From an uncultured Microbacteriaceae bacterium (GTDB lineage: Bacteria; Actinomycetota; Actinomycetes; Actinomycetales; Microbacteriaceae), in assembly GCA_934661165.1 (NCBI GenBank), contig CAKUJB010000012.1, forward strand, positions 1 to 24,845: 24,845 nucleotides of DNA. The letters are read 5' to 3'. The translations under genes and the position numbers were made by a program. Positions 1-8,831 of the stretch are shown one piece after another. Under the pieces are notes generated by a model. That model saw nothing but the letters and a program-made list of their open reading frames with translations. It searched no databases and was not told the origin of the DNA. Every line of letters starts with the position of its first letter. Within the stretch, counting starts at the first letter, position 1.

Positions 1-348
1 ATGCAGGTCCTGCAGTGCGGCACCGACACCCCCGACAGCACCGCGAGCGAGGCGGACTTCGGCTTCGGCCCCATCGAGAACGCGCCCGCGGACGACGTCT
101 ACCCGGCCGGCACGATCGCCATGGCGCGCGTCAGCGGCGACGGCTGGAGCATGGCGCACCAGTTCTTCATCGTCACCGCCGACTCGGTCATCCCGAGCGA
201 CGGCGCCGGCGGCTACACGGTCGTCGGCCGGGTGACGAGCGGCCTCGGCGAGCTCATCGCGGGCGTGACGATGGCCGGCACGGCCGACGGCTCGTCGGAC
301 GGCCCGCCGGCGAGCCCCGTCGTCATCGACTCCTTCACGATCGGGTAA
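1..348 (+). CDS. Peptidyl-prolyl cis-trans isomerase, cyclophilin type (3' part only)
   Basis: This is the C-terminal 115 residues of a cyclophilin, an enzyme that interconverts cis and trans X-Pro bonds during protein folding. The stretches FGFGPIENAPADD, GTIAMARV, SMAHQFFIV and GGYTVVGRVTSG match the second half of the cyclophilin barrel, including the Q-F-F-I catalytic strand. The N-terminal half lies upstream of the window. The ATG at base 1 is an internal in-frame Met, because the usual start of the domain is missing. Actinobacterial members of this kind are often secreted or membrane-anchored, but the signal region is not visible here. The stop is TAA at 346-348. The next gene follows after 41 bases and has its own promoter. 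The family call is firm; the cellular location is unknown. Confidence 0.93.
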   Translation: MQVLQCGTDTPDSTASEADFGFGPIENAPADDVYPAGTIAMARVSGDGWSMAHQFFIVTADSVIPSDGAGGYTVVGRVTSGLGELIAGVTMAGTADGSSDGPPASPVVIDSFTIG

Positions 349-371
349 CGCCTCCTGGCCCGCGCGGCGGG

Positions 372-390
372 CACCCTAAGCTTGAGGGTG
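372..390 (+). promoter_or_regulatory. Leaderless promoter -10 box with overlapping inverted repeat, DUF349 gene
   Basis: TAAGCT at 377-382 fits TANNNT and ends seven bases before the GTG at 390, so transcription should begin at or very near the start codon. The same bases sit in an inverted repeat, CACCCT (372-377) and AGGGTG (385-390). It could be an operator or may be chance. No Shine-Dalgarno sequence is present. Confidence 0.55.
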
Positions 391-1616
391 TGAGTACGAC
401 CCAGTGGGGCCGCGTCGACGAGTCCGGTGCTGTTTACGTCCGAATCGGTGACGAGGAGCGACTCGTCGGCGAGTACCCCGATGCCACCCCCGAGGAGGCG
501 CTCGCCTATTTCGAGCGCAAGTTCACCGACCTCGACGGCCAGGTGACCCTCCTCGAGCAGCGCGCGAAGGGCGGGGCGCCCGCCGCGGATCTCGCGAAGG
601 CCGCCAGGCACCTCGTCGAGACGATCGACGCGGCGACGGCGGTCGGCGACCTGCTCGCGCTCCGCGCGCGCGTCGAGGCCGTCAGCGGCCAGGTGGCCGA
701 GCTCTCCGAGGCGCAGAGCGAGGCGCAGAAGGCCGCGGTCGAGGCCGCGGTCGTCGAGCGCACCGGCATCGTCGAGGCGGCCGAGGCGCTCGCCGTGCGC
801 GACCTCGAGCGCGTCCAGTGGAAGCAGGTCACGGCGGAGCTCGACGAGCTCTTCCGCCGCTGGCAGGAGCACCAGTCAACTGGCCCCCGGATCCCGAAGT
901 CGGTCGGCGACGACCTGTGGAAGCGGTTCCGGACCGCGCGCGGCACGATCGACAGCGCGCGCCGCGCGTTCTACGCGCAGCAGGACTCGACGCAGAAGTC
1001 GGCACGCACCGCGAAGCAGCAGCTCATCGAGCGCGCCGAGGCCCTCGCGCCGCGCGGCGCCGACGGCATCCCGGCCTATCGCGGCCTGCTCGACGAGTGG
1101 AAGGCCGCCGGGCGCGCCGGGCGTCGCGCCGACGACCAGCTCTGGGAGCGGTTCAAGGCGGCGGGCGACGCGCTGTACGCAGCGAAGGCCGAGGTCGTCG
1201 CGCAGGAGCAGACCGAGTACACCGGCAACCTCGAGGCGAAGCTCGCGCTCCTCGACGAGGCCGAGTCGATCCTCAAGGTCACGGATCGCAAGCAGGCCCG
1301 GGATCAGCTCCAGGCCGTGCAGCGCCGCTGGGAGGCGATCGGCCGCGTCCCGCGCGAGCAGGTCAAGTCGGTCGAGGACCGGCTGCGCCGGATCGAGGCC
1401 CACGTCCGCAAGCTGGACGAGGACCACTGGGTGCGCTCCGACCCCGCGCGGCAGGAGCGCTCCGAGGGCTTCGCCGGCCAGCTCGAGGACTCGATCGCGA
1501 AGCTCGAGCAGGAGCTCGCCGAGGCGCAGTCCTCCGGGAACGCGAAGCGGATCGAGTCGGCGCAGCAGGCGCTCGACACCCAGCGGGCCTGGCTCGCGAC
1601 GGTGCGCAAGGGCTGA
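390..1616 (+). CDS. DUF349 domain-containing coiled-coil protein
   Basis: The protein has 408 residues and is almost entirely helical and charged. It contains several DUF349 repeats, each about 70 residues, recognisable by motifs such as W-x-x-x-G-R (DEWKAAGRAGR, RRWEAIGRVPRE), DDLWKRFRTAR and DQLWERFKAAG. DUF349 proteins are widespread in actinobacteria. Their biochemical role is not settled, so no function is assigned beyond the family. The GTG start at 390 was chosen because the N-terminus TTQWGRVDESGAVYVR is coding-like and because a -10 box lies seven bases upstream; the long in-frame extension upstream is an out-of-frame shadow of the cyclophilin gene. The C-terminal region (ERSEGFAGQLEDSIAKLEQELAEA, read in pieces) is a coiled coil. 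The gene appears to be a single transcription unit. Confidence 0.88.
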   Translation: MSTTQWGRVDESGAVYVRIGDEERLVGEYPDATPEEALAYFERKFTDLDGQVTLLEQRAKGGAPAADLAKAARHLVETIDAATAVGDLLALRARVEAVSGQVAELSEAQSEAQKAAVEAAVVERTGIVEAAEALAVRDLERVQWKQVTAELDELFRRWQEHQSTGPRIPKSVGDDLWKRFRTARGTIDSARRAFYAQQDSTQKSARTAKQQLIERAEALAPRGADGIPAYRGLLDEWKAAGRAGRRADDQLWERFKAAGDALYAAKAEVVAQEQTEYTGNLEAKLALLDEAESILKVTDRKQARDQLQAVQRRWEAIGRVPREQVKSVEDRLRRIEAHVRKLDEDHWVRSDPARQERSEGFAGQLEDSIAKLEQELAEAQSSGNAKRIESAQQALDTQRAWLATVRKG

Positions 1617-1695
1617 TCGGCTCCCGCGCGGCGGGTTCTCCACAGCCGTGCGGGCGTCCCCGGTCTCCCCGCGGCGCCCGTGCCAGGATCGGCGC

Positions 1696-2259
1696 ATGAC
1701 GCGCACCGCCCGACCGCCGACCGAGGCGCTCCTGCTCCCGGGGATCGGGACCGGCGGGCTCGAGGCGGCGGAGCTGTCCGCCGCGGTGCTCGACGGCGAT
1801 CTCGTCCGCGTCGGCGACGCATTCGTCCCGGTCGACGAGCCGCAGGACCCGGCGCTCCGCGCCGCCGTCGTGCGCCCTCGGCTCGCGCCCGGCCTCGTGA
1901 TCGCGGGCCGCACCGCCGCCTGGGTGTGGGGCGCGGCGTGGCGCCTCGACGAGCCCATCAGCTGCTGCCACGCGCCGCGCGTGCGGCCGGGCCTCGCGGC
2001 GGGCGTCGTCGTCCAGCGGGTCGTGCTGCGCCCGGGCGATGTCGTCGCGGTCGGCGACGTACTCGTCACCTCCCCGCTCCGGACGGCGCTCGACCTCGCG
2101 CGGGCGCCGGAGGCGGACTTCGACGAGCGGCTCCTCGCGCGACAGCTGCGCGGCTCGCAGCTCACGACCGCCGACGTCATCGCCGAGATCGAGCGGCGCC
2201 CCCGGATGCCACGCCGTCTCCTGGCGCTGCGACGGCTTCAGGTGCTCTTGACCCGATAG
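1696..2259 (+). CDS. AbiEi-like winged-helix protein (orphan, no partner toxin)
   Basis: A protein of 187 residues that resembles the AbiEi antitoxin / transcriptional regulator family. The N-terminal part (GLEAAELSAAVLDGDLVRVGDAFVP, read in pieces) has the layout of the family's winged helix. It is followed by the typical GRTAAWVWGA and TSPLRTALDLAR segments (compare 'the house of the gene X, erased by locus' style central domain of the family). No AbiEii nucleotidyltransferase toxin lies next to it, so a working toxin-antitoxin pair is not supported. CAGGAT at 1684-1689 sits six bases before the ATG, suggesting a leaderless transcript. The 3' end overlaps the convergent rel gene by 22 bases (2238-2259). 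The family assignment is by overall pattern and is moderate; the function in this organism is unknown. Confidence 0.6.
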   Translation: MTRTARPPTEALLLPGIGTGGLEAAELSAAVLDGDLVRVGDAFVPVDEPQDPALRAAVVRPRLAPGLVIAGRTAAWVWGAAWRLDEPISCCHAPRVRPGLAAGVVVQRVVLRPGDVVAVGDVLVTSPLRTALDLARAPEADFDERLLARQLRGSQLTTADVIAEIERRPRMPRRLLALRRLQVLLTR

Positions 2260-4478
2260 ACGTCGTAGACCGCGTCGATCCGCCTGACCGCGTTGAGCAC
2301 GCGGTCCAGGTGCGTCGCGTCGCCCATCTCGAACAGATAGCGGCTCAGCGCGATCCGCTCGTTCGATGTCGAGACGTTCGCCGAGAGGATGTTGACGTGG
2401 TGCTCGGACAGCACGCGCGTGATGTCCGAGAGCAGGCCGGCCCGGTCGAGCGCCTCGACCTGGATCTGGACGAGGAAGAGTCCCTTGCCGTCCTCCGCCC
2501 AGGTGACGTCGATCATCCGCTCCGGCTCCGACATGAGCGTCCCGACGTTGTTGCAGTCCGTTCGGTGGACCGACACGCCTGCGCCTCGGGTGACGAAGCC
2601 GATGATCTCGTCGCCCGGCACCGGCGTGCAGCACTTCGAGAGCTTGACGAGCACGTCCGCATCGCCGCGCACGAGGACCCCGGAGTTCGACGACCCCGAC
2701 TGTCGGCCTCGGGCGACTCGGGTCGGGAGCTCGGGATCCTCCTGATCGGTGACGTCGCTGATCTGGGCGAGGAGCTTCTCGATGATCGACTGGCTCGAGA
2801 CGTGCCCCTCGCCGATCGAGGCGTACAGGGCGTCGACCGAGGTGAGGTTGAGCTGGCCCGCGACGGCGAGGAGGGACTCGGGCGACATGAGCCGCTTGAG
2901 CGGGAGGTTCGCCTTGCGCATTGCCGTGGCGAGCGCGTCCTTGCCCTGCTCGAGCGCCTCCTCGCGACGCTCCTTCGTGAACCAGGACTTGATCTTCGAC
3001 TTCGCCCGCGTCGAGCGGACGAATCCGAGCCAGTCCTGGCTCGGACCGGCTTCCGGGTTCTTCGAGGTGAGCACCTCGACGGTGTCGCCGCTGGCGAGGG
3101 CGGAGTTGAGCGGCACGAGACGGCCGTTCACCTTCGCGCCCATCGTGCGGTGGCCGACCTCGGTGTGCACCGCGTAGGCGAAGTCGACGGGCGTCGCCCC
3201 GTTCGGCAGGCCGATGACCTTGCCGCCGGGGGTGAAGACGTAGACCTCCTTCGCTCCGATCTCGAAGCGCAGTCCCTCGAGGAACTCCCCCGGATCCGAG
3301 GCGTCCTCCTGCCACTCCGTGATGCGGGCGAGCCAGGCGAGGTCGGCGTCGACCTGCTTCCCCTCTGCCTTGCCGCCGGCGACGCGCTCCTTGTACTTCC
3401 AGTGCGCGGCGACGCCGTACTCGGCGCGCTGGTGCATGTCGTGCGTGCGGATCTGGATCTCGACGGCACGGCCGCCCGGGCCGATGACCGTCGTGTGCAG
3501 CGACTGGTACAGGTTGTACTTCGGCGTCGCGATGTAGTCCTTGAAGCGTCCGGGGATCGGCGTCCAGCGGGCGTGGAGCGCGCCGAGGACGGCGTAGCAG
3601 TCGCGCACGGTCGACACGAGCACCCGGATGCCCGTGAGGTCGTAGATGTCGTCGAAGTCGCGGCCGCGGACGACCATCTTCTGGTAGATCGAGTAGTACT
3701 GCTTCGGTCGACCCTCGACGTCGGCCTTGATGCGCGCGGTGCGCAGGTCGGCCCGCACGGTGTCGATGACCTGCTGCACGAACTCCTCGCGCTGCGGGTC
3801 GCGCTGGCGCACGAGGTTCTCGATCTCGACGTAGAGCTTCGGGTGCAGCACGGAGAACGACAGGTCCTCGAGCTCGAGCTTCAGCGTCTGGATGCCGAGG
3901 CGGTGCGCGAGCGGCGCGTAGATCTCGAGCGTCTCCTTCGCCTTGCGCGTCGCCGACTCCGCCGGCACGAAGCCCCAGGTGCGCGCGTTGTGGAGCCGAT
4001 CGGCGAGCTTGATGACGAGCACGCGGATGTCGCGCGACATGGCGACGATCATCTTGCGGACCGTCTCGGCCTGCGCGCTGTCGCCGTACTTCACCTTGTC
4101 GAGCTTCGTGACGCCGTCCACGAGCATCGCGATCTCGTCGCCGAACTCGCGCCGCAGCTCCTCGAGCGGATAGTCGGTGTCCTCGACGGTGTCGTGGAGG
4201 AGCGCCGCCGAGATCGTCTTGGCCCCGAGGCCGAGCTCGGCGAGGATCTGCGCGACGGCGACCGGATGGGTGATGTAGGGCTCGCCGCTGCGGCGCACCT
4301 GGCCGCGATGGGCCCGCTCCGCGACCTGGTGCGCGCGCTCGACGAGCGCGAGGTCCGCCTTCGGCTGATTCTGCCGCAGCGTCTTGAGGAGCCGGTCGAC
4401 CGCGCCGGTCTGCTGCGCCCGCGAGAAGATCCGAGGAATGCGCGACAGCAGCGAGGCGCTCGCGGCTGGCTCGCTCAC
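2238..4478 (-). CDS. rel: Bifunctional (p)ppGpp synthetase/hydrolase, Rel/SpoT type
   Basis: This cytoplasmic enzyme makes and degrades (p)ppGpp, the stringent-response alarmone, from ATP and GTP/GDP. The 746 residues hold the full family order. The HD hydrolase domain has LLHDTVEDT (HDxxED near residues 95-100). The synthetase domain has GRFKDYIATPKYNLYQSLHTT, read in pieces, followed by EIQIRT. The TGS domain is around VYVFTPGGKVIGLPNGATPVDFAY (in pieces) and the ACT domain is at the C-terminus. The RFKD sequence is the RxKD signature of bifunctional enzymes, against ExDD in the synthetase-only RelA type. GTG at 4478 is preferred over GTG at 4484 because GGGAGG ends six bases before it and directly abuts the other. 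The gene lies 31 bases downstream of secF and is probably cotranscribed with yajC-secDF. Confidence 0.95.
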   Translation of the reverse strand: MSEPAASASLLSRIPRIFSRAQQTGAVDRLLKTLRQNQPKADLALVERAHQVAERAHRGQVRRSGEPYITHPVAVAQILAELGLGAKTISAALLHDTVEDTDYPLEELRREFGDEIAMLVDGVTKLDKVKYGDSAQAETVRKMIVAMSRDIRVLVIKLADRLHNARTWGFVPAESATRKAKETLEIYAPLAHRLGIQTLKLELEDLSFSVLHPKLYVEIENLVRQRDPQREEFVQQVIDTVRADLRTARIKADVEGRPKQYYSIYQKMVVRGRDFDDIYDLTGIRVLVSTVRDCYAVLGALHARWTPIPGRFKDYIATPKYNLYQSLHTTVIGPGGRAVEIQIRTHDMHQRAEYGVAAHWKYKERVAGGKAEGKQVDADLAWLARITEWQEDASDPGEFLEGLRFEIGAKEVYVFTPGGKVIGLPNGATPVDFAYAVHTEVGHRTMGAKVNGRLVPLNSALASGDTVEVLTSKNPEAGPSQDWLGFVRSTRAKSKIKSWFTKERREEALEQGKDALATAMRKANLPLKRLMSPESLLAVAGQLNLTSVDALYASIGEGHVSSQSIIEKLLAQISDVTDQEDPELPTRVARGRQSGSSNSGVLVRGDADVLVKLSKCCTPVPGDEIIGFVTRGAGVSVHRTDCNNVGTLMSEPERMIDVTWAEDGKGLFLVQIQVEALDRAGLLSDITRVLSEHHVNILSANVSTSNERIALSRYLFEMGDATHLDRVLNAVRRIDAVYDVYRVKST

Positions 4479-4509
4479 CGGCACCTCCCGTTCGTCAGGA
4501 GGATCCAGT

Positions 4510-5514
4510 CTATCCGGCGGTCTCGCGCGCGAGCGCGCGCGCCGCGAGGACCCGCTCGGCGTGCTCCTTGATCGGCTTCTCCCCCTCGCGCAGCTGCGAG
4601 TACAGCGGCGCGGCGATGAAGATCGTGGAGTACGTGCCGACGAGGATGCCGACGAACAGGGCGAGGGCGATGTCCAGCAGCGTGCCCGCGCCGAGCACGC
4701 CCGCGCCGATCCAGAGGATCGCCGCGACCGGGAGGATCGCGATGACGCCCGTGTTGATCGAGCGCACGAGGGTCTGGTTCACACCGAGGTTCACGGACTC
4801 GGCGAAGGTCCGCACGGTCGAGCCGCTGTCCTCCGCCGTGTTCTCCCGCACCTTGTCGAAGACGATGACGGTGTCGTACAGCGAGTAGCCGAGGATCGTG
4901 AGGAAGCCGATGACGGCCGCCGGCGTGATCTCGAATCCGAAGACGCCGTAGATGCCGACCGTGATGACGAGGTCGTGCAGCAGCTTCGCGAGGGCCGCGA
5001 ACGACATCTTCCAGGTCCGGAAGTAGATCGCCATGAACACGGCGGCGAGCAAGACGAACACGATGAGGGAGATGATCGCCTGCCGGGAGACGTCGGCGCC
5101 CCACGTCGGACCGATGAACGAGGCCGTCACCTGCTCGACCTCGACGTCGTAGGCGGCCGCGAGCAGCTCCCGGACCTCCTGCGTCTGCGTCTCGGAGAGC
5201 TGCTCGGTCTGCACCCGGATCGAGCTGCCGCCGATGACGGTCGCCTGCGCATTCGTCTCCTCGAGGACCTCGTGCACGGCGTCGACCGCGAGGCTCGGCT
5301 CGACGATGACGGGCTCCGACACGCGGAACTCGGAGCCGCCGCGGAACTCGATGCCGAAGACGAAGCCGCCGCGCAGGATCGGGACGACGACGCACACGAG
5401 CAGCACGAGGGCGGAGATGATGTACCAGAGGCGGCGCTTCGGGACGAATGCGACCGAGCGCGTGCCGGTGTAGAGATCGTTGCCGAAGCGGACGAGGCTG
5501 GAACCCGAGGCCAT
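4510..5514 (-). CDS. secF: Protein translocase subunit SecF
   Basis: SecF works with SecD and YajC in the plasma membrane, using proton-motive force to complete export of proteins that pass through SecYEG. The protein has 334 residues. A first membrane helix (about 29-47) precedes the conserved GIEFRGG motif (about 54-60). A periplasm-facing-type domain follows, then a cluster of hydrophobic segments from about residue 130 that includes FEITPAAVIGFLTILGYSLYDTVIVFDK (in pieces), the signature of SecF transmembrane segment 4. The ATG overlaps the secD stop by one base (TGATG), so the two are translationally coupled. The gene ends 31 bases before the rel start. Confidence 0.96.
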   Translation of the reverse strand: MASGSSLVRFGNDLYTGTRSVAFVPKRRLWYIISALVLLVCVVVPILRGGFVFGIEFRGGSEFRVSEPVIVEPSLAVDAVHEVLEETNAQATVIGGSSIRVQTEQLSETQTQEVRELLAAAYDVEVEQVTASFIGPTWGADVSRQAIISLIVFVLLAAVFMAIYFRTWKMSFAALAKLLHDLVITVGIYGVFGFEITPAAVIGFLTILGYSLYDTVIVFDKVRENTAEDSGSTVRTFAESVNLGVNQTLVRSINTGVIAILPVAAILWIGAGVLGAGTLLDIALALFVGILVGTYSTIFIAAPLYSQLREGEKPIKEHAERVLAARALARETAG

Positions 5515-7214
5515 CAGCGGTCCTCCCCCTTGCTCGAGGCGCCGATCGCGGCGGCGTCCTGTTCGGCAGCCTTCCGCTCGGCGATGGACTGCCGGCGCTG
5601 CGCCTCACGGCTCGCGCCCGCGCGGCGCTTCTCCGGGGTGATGCGGAACTCCGCCCGGCCCCGGTACACGGCCCCGAGCGCCCGCGGATCGAGCCCGCTC
5701 AGCGGATGGCCGCCCGCGAAGAAGCGGTTCTCGGCGAGCAGCTGGAGCATCGGGTGGGTGAAGAGCAGGACGACGAGCACGTCGATGACCGTCGTGAGGC
5801 CGAGGGTGAACGCGAAGCCGCGGACGTTGCCGACCGCGAGGATGTAGAGCACGATCGCGGAGAGCAGGCTGATGAACTTGCCGGACAGGATCGTGCGCAG
5901 CGCGCGCTTCCACCCCGCCTCGACCGCACCGGGCAGCTGCCGGCCGTCGCGCAGCTCGTCCCGGATGCGCTCGAAGTACACGATGAACGAGTCGGCCGTG
6001 AGGCCGATCGCGATGATGAGGCCCGCGACGCCGGCGAGTGAGAGCCGGTAGCCGTAGCGCCACGACATGAGCGCGATGACGAGATACGTGAGGATCGCCG
6101 CGACGAGGAGCGAGGCGATCGTCACGAGCCCGAGCAGGCGGTACTGGAAGAGCGAGTAGATGACGACGAGCACCATGCCGATGAGACCGGCGATGAGGCC
6201 CGCGGCCAGCTGCGCGGTGCCGAGCGTCGCCGAGACGGTCTCCTGGGACTGCACCGTGAAGCTCACCGGCAGCGCGCCGAACTTGAGCTGGTCGGCGAGC
6301 TCCTTCGCCTCGGCCTGCGACGCGAAGCCGCCCGAGATCATGGGCTTGCCGTCGGTGATGACCGCCTGGGTCCGCGGCGAGGAGATGACCCAGCCGTCGA
6401 CGACGATCGCGAAGCGGTTGCGGACGTCGTTCTCGCCGTAGCCGACGAGACGCTGCGTGACCGCGCGGAACTCCTCGGTGCCCTGCGCGTCGAAGGTGAT
6501 GAACACCCCGGGCGTGTTCGTCGGGCGGCCCTGGCTGTCGGGCACGAGGCCGCTCGTCGCGTCGCTGATCCGCTCGCCCGAGACCTCGACGGGCCCGAGG
6601 ATGAACTTCTCGCCCGTGCGGGCGTCGCAGGTGATGAACGGCTCGTCGGGCGAGGCGTTGCTCGTGTACTCGGGCTCGAGCAGGGGCGAGCAGTCGAAGG
6701 CGAGGAACTCGGCCTCGAGGGCCGGCGTGATCCAGGCGGAGTCGGAGCCGTCGACCGGCTCGGAGGTGCGCTCGTCCGAGGGGGTCTCCGCGCCCTCCTC
6801 CGGGAGGACGATCTGCGAGATCGGCAGCGTCGCGATGACGGGCCGGAAGGTGAGCTGCGCGCTCGTCTTGATGCGCGCGAGCGTCGCCTCGTCGGGGACG
6901 CCCGGGATGCTCACGACGACGTTCGTGCCGCCCTGGGAGGTGACCTCCGCCTCGCTGACGCCCGCGAAGTCGACGCGGTTGCGGATGATCGACACCGTCT
7001 GGTCGAGCTGCTCCTGCGTGACGGTCTGGCCGCTCGCGAGCTCGGGCGCGAGGATGATTTGCGTCCCGCCCTCGAGGTCGAGCGCGAGCTTGAGCCCCCA
7101 GGTCGCGTTGCTCCACAGCACGCCGCCGCCGAGGATGGCGGTGAGCGCCGCGATGATGACCGCGAGCCAGACCAGCGACCTCGTCGCGGCCCGCGCGGGT
7201 GCGGACCGAGCCAT
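5514..7214 (-). CDS. secD: Protein translocase subunit SecD
   Basis: SecD is the partner of SecF in Sec-dependent export. The 566-residue protein starts with a membrane helix (about 13-34) followed by the LDLEGGTQI signature (residues 46-54). A long extracytoplasmic domain follows, including IIRNRVDFAGVSEAEV (the P1 head region) and an acidic, low-complexity insert around residues 145-170. The C-terminal helices include GLIIAIGLTADSFIVYFERIRDE (in pieces), the SecD TM4 signature, and a later TTVIDVLVVLLFTHP. The last 60 residues are a charged cytoplasmic tail. The start ATG overlaps the yajC TAA by one base and the stop TGA overlaps the secF ATG, giving a tight yajC-secD-secF operon. Confidence 0.96.
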   Translation of the reverse strand: MARSAPARAATRSLVWLAVIIAALTAILGGGVLWSNATWGLKLALDLEGGTQIILAPELASGQTVTQEQLDQTVSIIRNRVDFAGVSEAEVTSQGGTNVVVSIPGVPDEATLARIKTSAQLTFRPVIATLPISQIVLPEEGAETPSDERTSEPVDGSDSAWITPALEAEFLAFDCSPLLEPEYTSNASPDEPFITCDARTGEKFILGPVEVSGERISDATSGLVPDSQGRPTNTPGVFITFDAQGTEEFRAVTQRLVGYGENDVRNRFAIVVDGWVISSPRTQAVITDGKPMISGGFASQAEAKELADQLKFGALPVSFTVQSQETVSATLGTAQLAAGLIAGLIGMVLVVIYSLFQYRLLGLVTIASLLVAAILTYLVIALMSWRYGYRLSLAGVAGLIIAIGLTADSFIVYFERIRDELRDGRQLPGAVEAGWKRALRTILSGKFISLLSAIVLYILAVGNVRGFAFTLGLTTVIDVLVVLLFTHPMLQLLAENRFFAGGHPLSGLDPRALGAVYRGRAEFRITPEKRRAGASREAQRRQSIAERKAAEQDAAAIGASSKGEDR

Positions 7215-7759
7215 TACTTCTTCTGGTCGCCTTCGTCCTCAGGGTCGATGCGCTCGCCGTAGCGGGGCTCCTCGGCCGCGGCGTCGCGCTCGCGCTGCTC
7301 GCGGTCGGCGATCTCCATGGCCTCCTCGACCGAGCGGGGCTCGCCCTCTCCGGCCGGCTCGACGACGCGGACGAGCGTCTGCCGGTGGACCTTCACCCGG
7401 TTGCCGGGGCTCAGTTCGAGGATCGCGGTGTTCGCCGTCTCGTCGAGCTCGACGATCGTGCCGAAGAGGCCGAAGTTCGTCATGACCTCGACACCGGGGA
7501 CCATGGTGCCCTTCATCTTCTCCTGCTCGGCCTTGCGCTTGCGCGAGTTGCGGAACATGAAGAAGACCATGATGCCGAGCAGCACGACCATGCCGATGAG
7601 CAGGAAGTCGGGGCCCGCCTGGGCGGCGGCGGTGCCGTCCGCGGCAGCGGTCGCCCCGTCGGACGGGGCGGTCGCCGGCAGCAGCGACGAGCAGGCCGTC
7701 AGGACGAACGGCGAGGCGAGCAGGAGGATCGCGGCGGCGCCGCGGCGAAGCTTGGGCAT
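7214..7759 (-). CDS. yajC: Preprotein translocase subunit YajC with N-terminal lipoprotein-type signal
   Basis: YajC is a small membrane protein that associates with SecDF. The family core is present: a single membrane helix at about residues 52-69, a basic linker (RNSRKRKAEQEKMKG), and the sheet region VPGVEVMTNFGLFGTIVELDE (in pieces) with NRVKVHR. The N-terminus is unusual. Before the core there is a basic n-region (MPKLRR), a hydrophobic stretch and LTAC (residues 20-23), a good lipobox with C23, then an Ala/Thr/Asp-rich linker. The ATG at 7759 is supported by AGAAGG eight bases upstream, so the extension is probably translated. The C-terminus is strongly acidic. The gene starts the yajC-secDF set and has a TATGAT box upstream. 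The family call is firm; lipidation is inferred. Confidence 0.9.
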   Translation of the reverse strand: MPKLRRGAAAILLLASPFVLTACSSLLPATAPSDGATAAADGTAAAQAGPDFLLIGMVVLLGIMVFFMFRNSRKRKAEQEKMKGTMVPGVEVMTNFGLFGTIVELDETANTAILELSPGNRVKVHRQTLVRVVEPAGEGEPRSVEEAMEIADREQRERDAAAEEPRYGERIDPEDEGDQKK

Positions 7760-7792
7760 TGAGTCGCCTTCTGGGTCGAATGGGCCTCAGCG

Positions 7793-7798
7793 ATCATA
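7793..7798 (-). promoter_or_regulatory. -10 box for yajC-secDF operon
   Basis: Read on the minus strand this is TATGAT, close to the vegetative TATAAT. It overlaps the ruvB stop codon and lies 33 bases before the yajC ATG, leaving room for the AGAAGG ribosome site. No convincing -35 element is seen 17 bases upstream. Confidence 0.5.
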
Positions 7799-8831
7799 GT
7801 GCATCACCGAACAGCGTCTCTTGATCCCGCGCTGGGAGGCCGGCCGTGTCGGCGGGCGGCGGCGCGCCGAGATGCGCGAATGCGCGCGGCGTCGCGATGC
7901 GGCCCCGCGGCGTCCGCGCGAGGAGGCCGATGCGCACGAGGAACGGCTCGACGACCGACTCGATCGTCTCGGCCTCCTCGCCGACCGAGACCGCGAGTGT
8001 GCTGAGGCCCACCGGGCCGCCGGCGAATCGCTCGACGATCGCCGCGAGCACCGCGCGGTCGAGGCGGTCGAGCCCGAGCGGGTCGACGTCGTAGAGCTCG
8101 AGCGCCGCGCGCACCGCCTCGAGGCCGTCGACCCCCTTGTGCACGAGCATGTAGTCCCGCACCCGGCGCAGCAGGCGGTTCGCGATCCGCGGCGTGCCGC
8201 GGCTGCGGGTCGCGATCTCGTCGATCGCCGGCCGCGGGATGCCCTCGAGGCCGAGCAGGTCAGCGGCGCGCAGCAGCACGCTCGCGAGCTCCGCGTCGTC
8301 ATAGAACTCGAGGTGCGCGGTGAAGCCGAAGCGGTCCCGCAGCGGGTTGGGCAGCAGGCCCGATCGGGTCGTCGCCCCGACGAGCGTGAACGGCGCGAGG
8401 TCGAGCGGGATCGACGTCGCGCCGGCCCCCTTGCCGACCATGATGTCGATCCGGAAGTCCTCCATCGCGAGATAGAGCATCTCCTCGGCCGATCGCGCCA
8501 TGCGGTGGATCTCGTCGATGAAGAGCACCTCGCCCGGGACGAGGCTCGACAGCAGCGCGGCGAGGTCGCCGGCGTGCTGGATCGCGGGCCCGCTCGACAT
8601 CCGCAGCGGCCGGTCCGACTCGTGCGCGACGATCATCGCGAGCGTCGTCTTGCCGAGACCGGGCGGCCCGGCCAGGAGCACGTGCTCGGCCGTGCGGGAC
8701 TGCAGCGCCGCGGCGTCGAGCAGGAGCTGCAGCTGACCGCGCACCTTCGACTGGCCGACGAACTCGGCGAGGCTCCGCGGCCGCAGCGCACCCTCGAAGA
8801 CGAGGTCCTCGGCCTCCGCCTCGGCCCTCAT
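7794..8831 (-). CDS. ruvB: Holliday junction branch migration ATPase RuvB
   Basis: RuvB is the hexameric AAA+ motor that drives Holliday junction branch migration with RuvA during recombinational repair. The 345-residue protein has Walker [10 protein letters not shown] (residues 55-63), Walker B FIDEIHR (104-110) and the RuvB sensor [18 protein letters not shown] (152 onwards). The winged-helix C-terminal domain ends with [17 protein letters not shown]. Family length is normal. The start overlaps the ruvA stop as ATGA, so the pair is translationally coupled. The gene ends 34 bases before the yajC start. Confidence 0.97.
   Translation of the reverse strand: MRAEAEAEDLVFEGALRPRSLAEFVGQSKVRGQLQLLLDAAALQSRTAEHVLLAGPPGLGKTTLAMIVAHESDRPLRMSSGPAIQHAGDLAALLSSLVPGEVLFIDEIHRMARSAEEMLYLAMEDFRIDIMVGKGAGATSIPLDLAPFTLVGATTRSGLLPNPLRDRFGFTAHLEFYDDAELASVLLRAADLLGLEGIPRPAIDEIATRSRGTPRIANRLLRRVRDYMLVHKGVDGLEAVRAALELYDVDPLGLDRLDRAVLAAIVERFAGGPVGLSTLAVSVGEEAETIESVVEPFLVRIGLLARTPRGRIATPRAFAHLGAPPPADTAGLPARDQETLFGDAL

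Noticed and set aside
1696..2259. A type IV toxin-antitoxin system
   Set aside because: The protein is AbiEi-like, but no AbiEii-type nucleotidyltransferase lies on either side; the neighbours are DUF349 and rel. It is reported as an orphan.
1363..3315. Long open frames antisense to DUF349, rel, thrS and other genes
   Set aside because: Their products are Arg/Ala/Pro-rich without domain features, and a well-supported gene occupies the opposite strand. High GC content makes such frames frequent.
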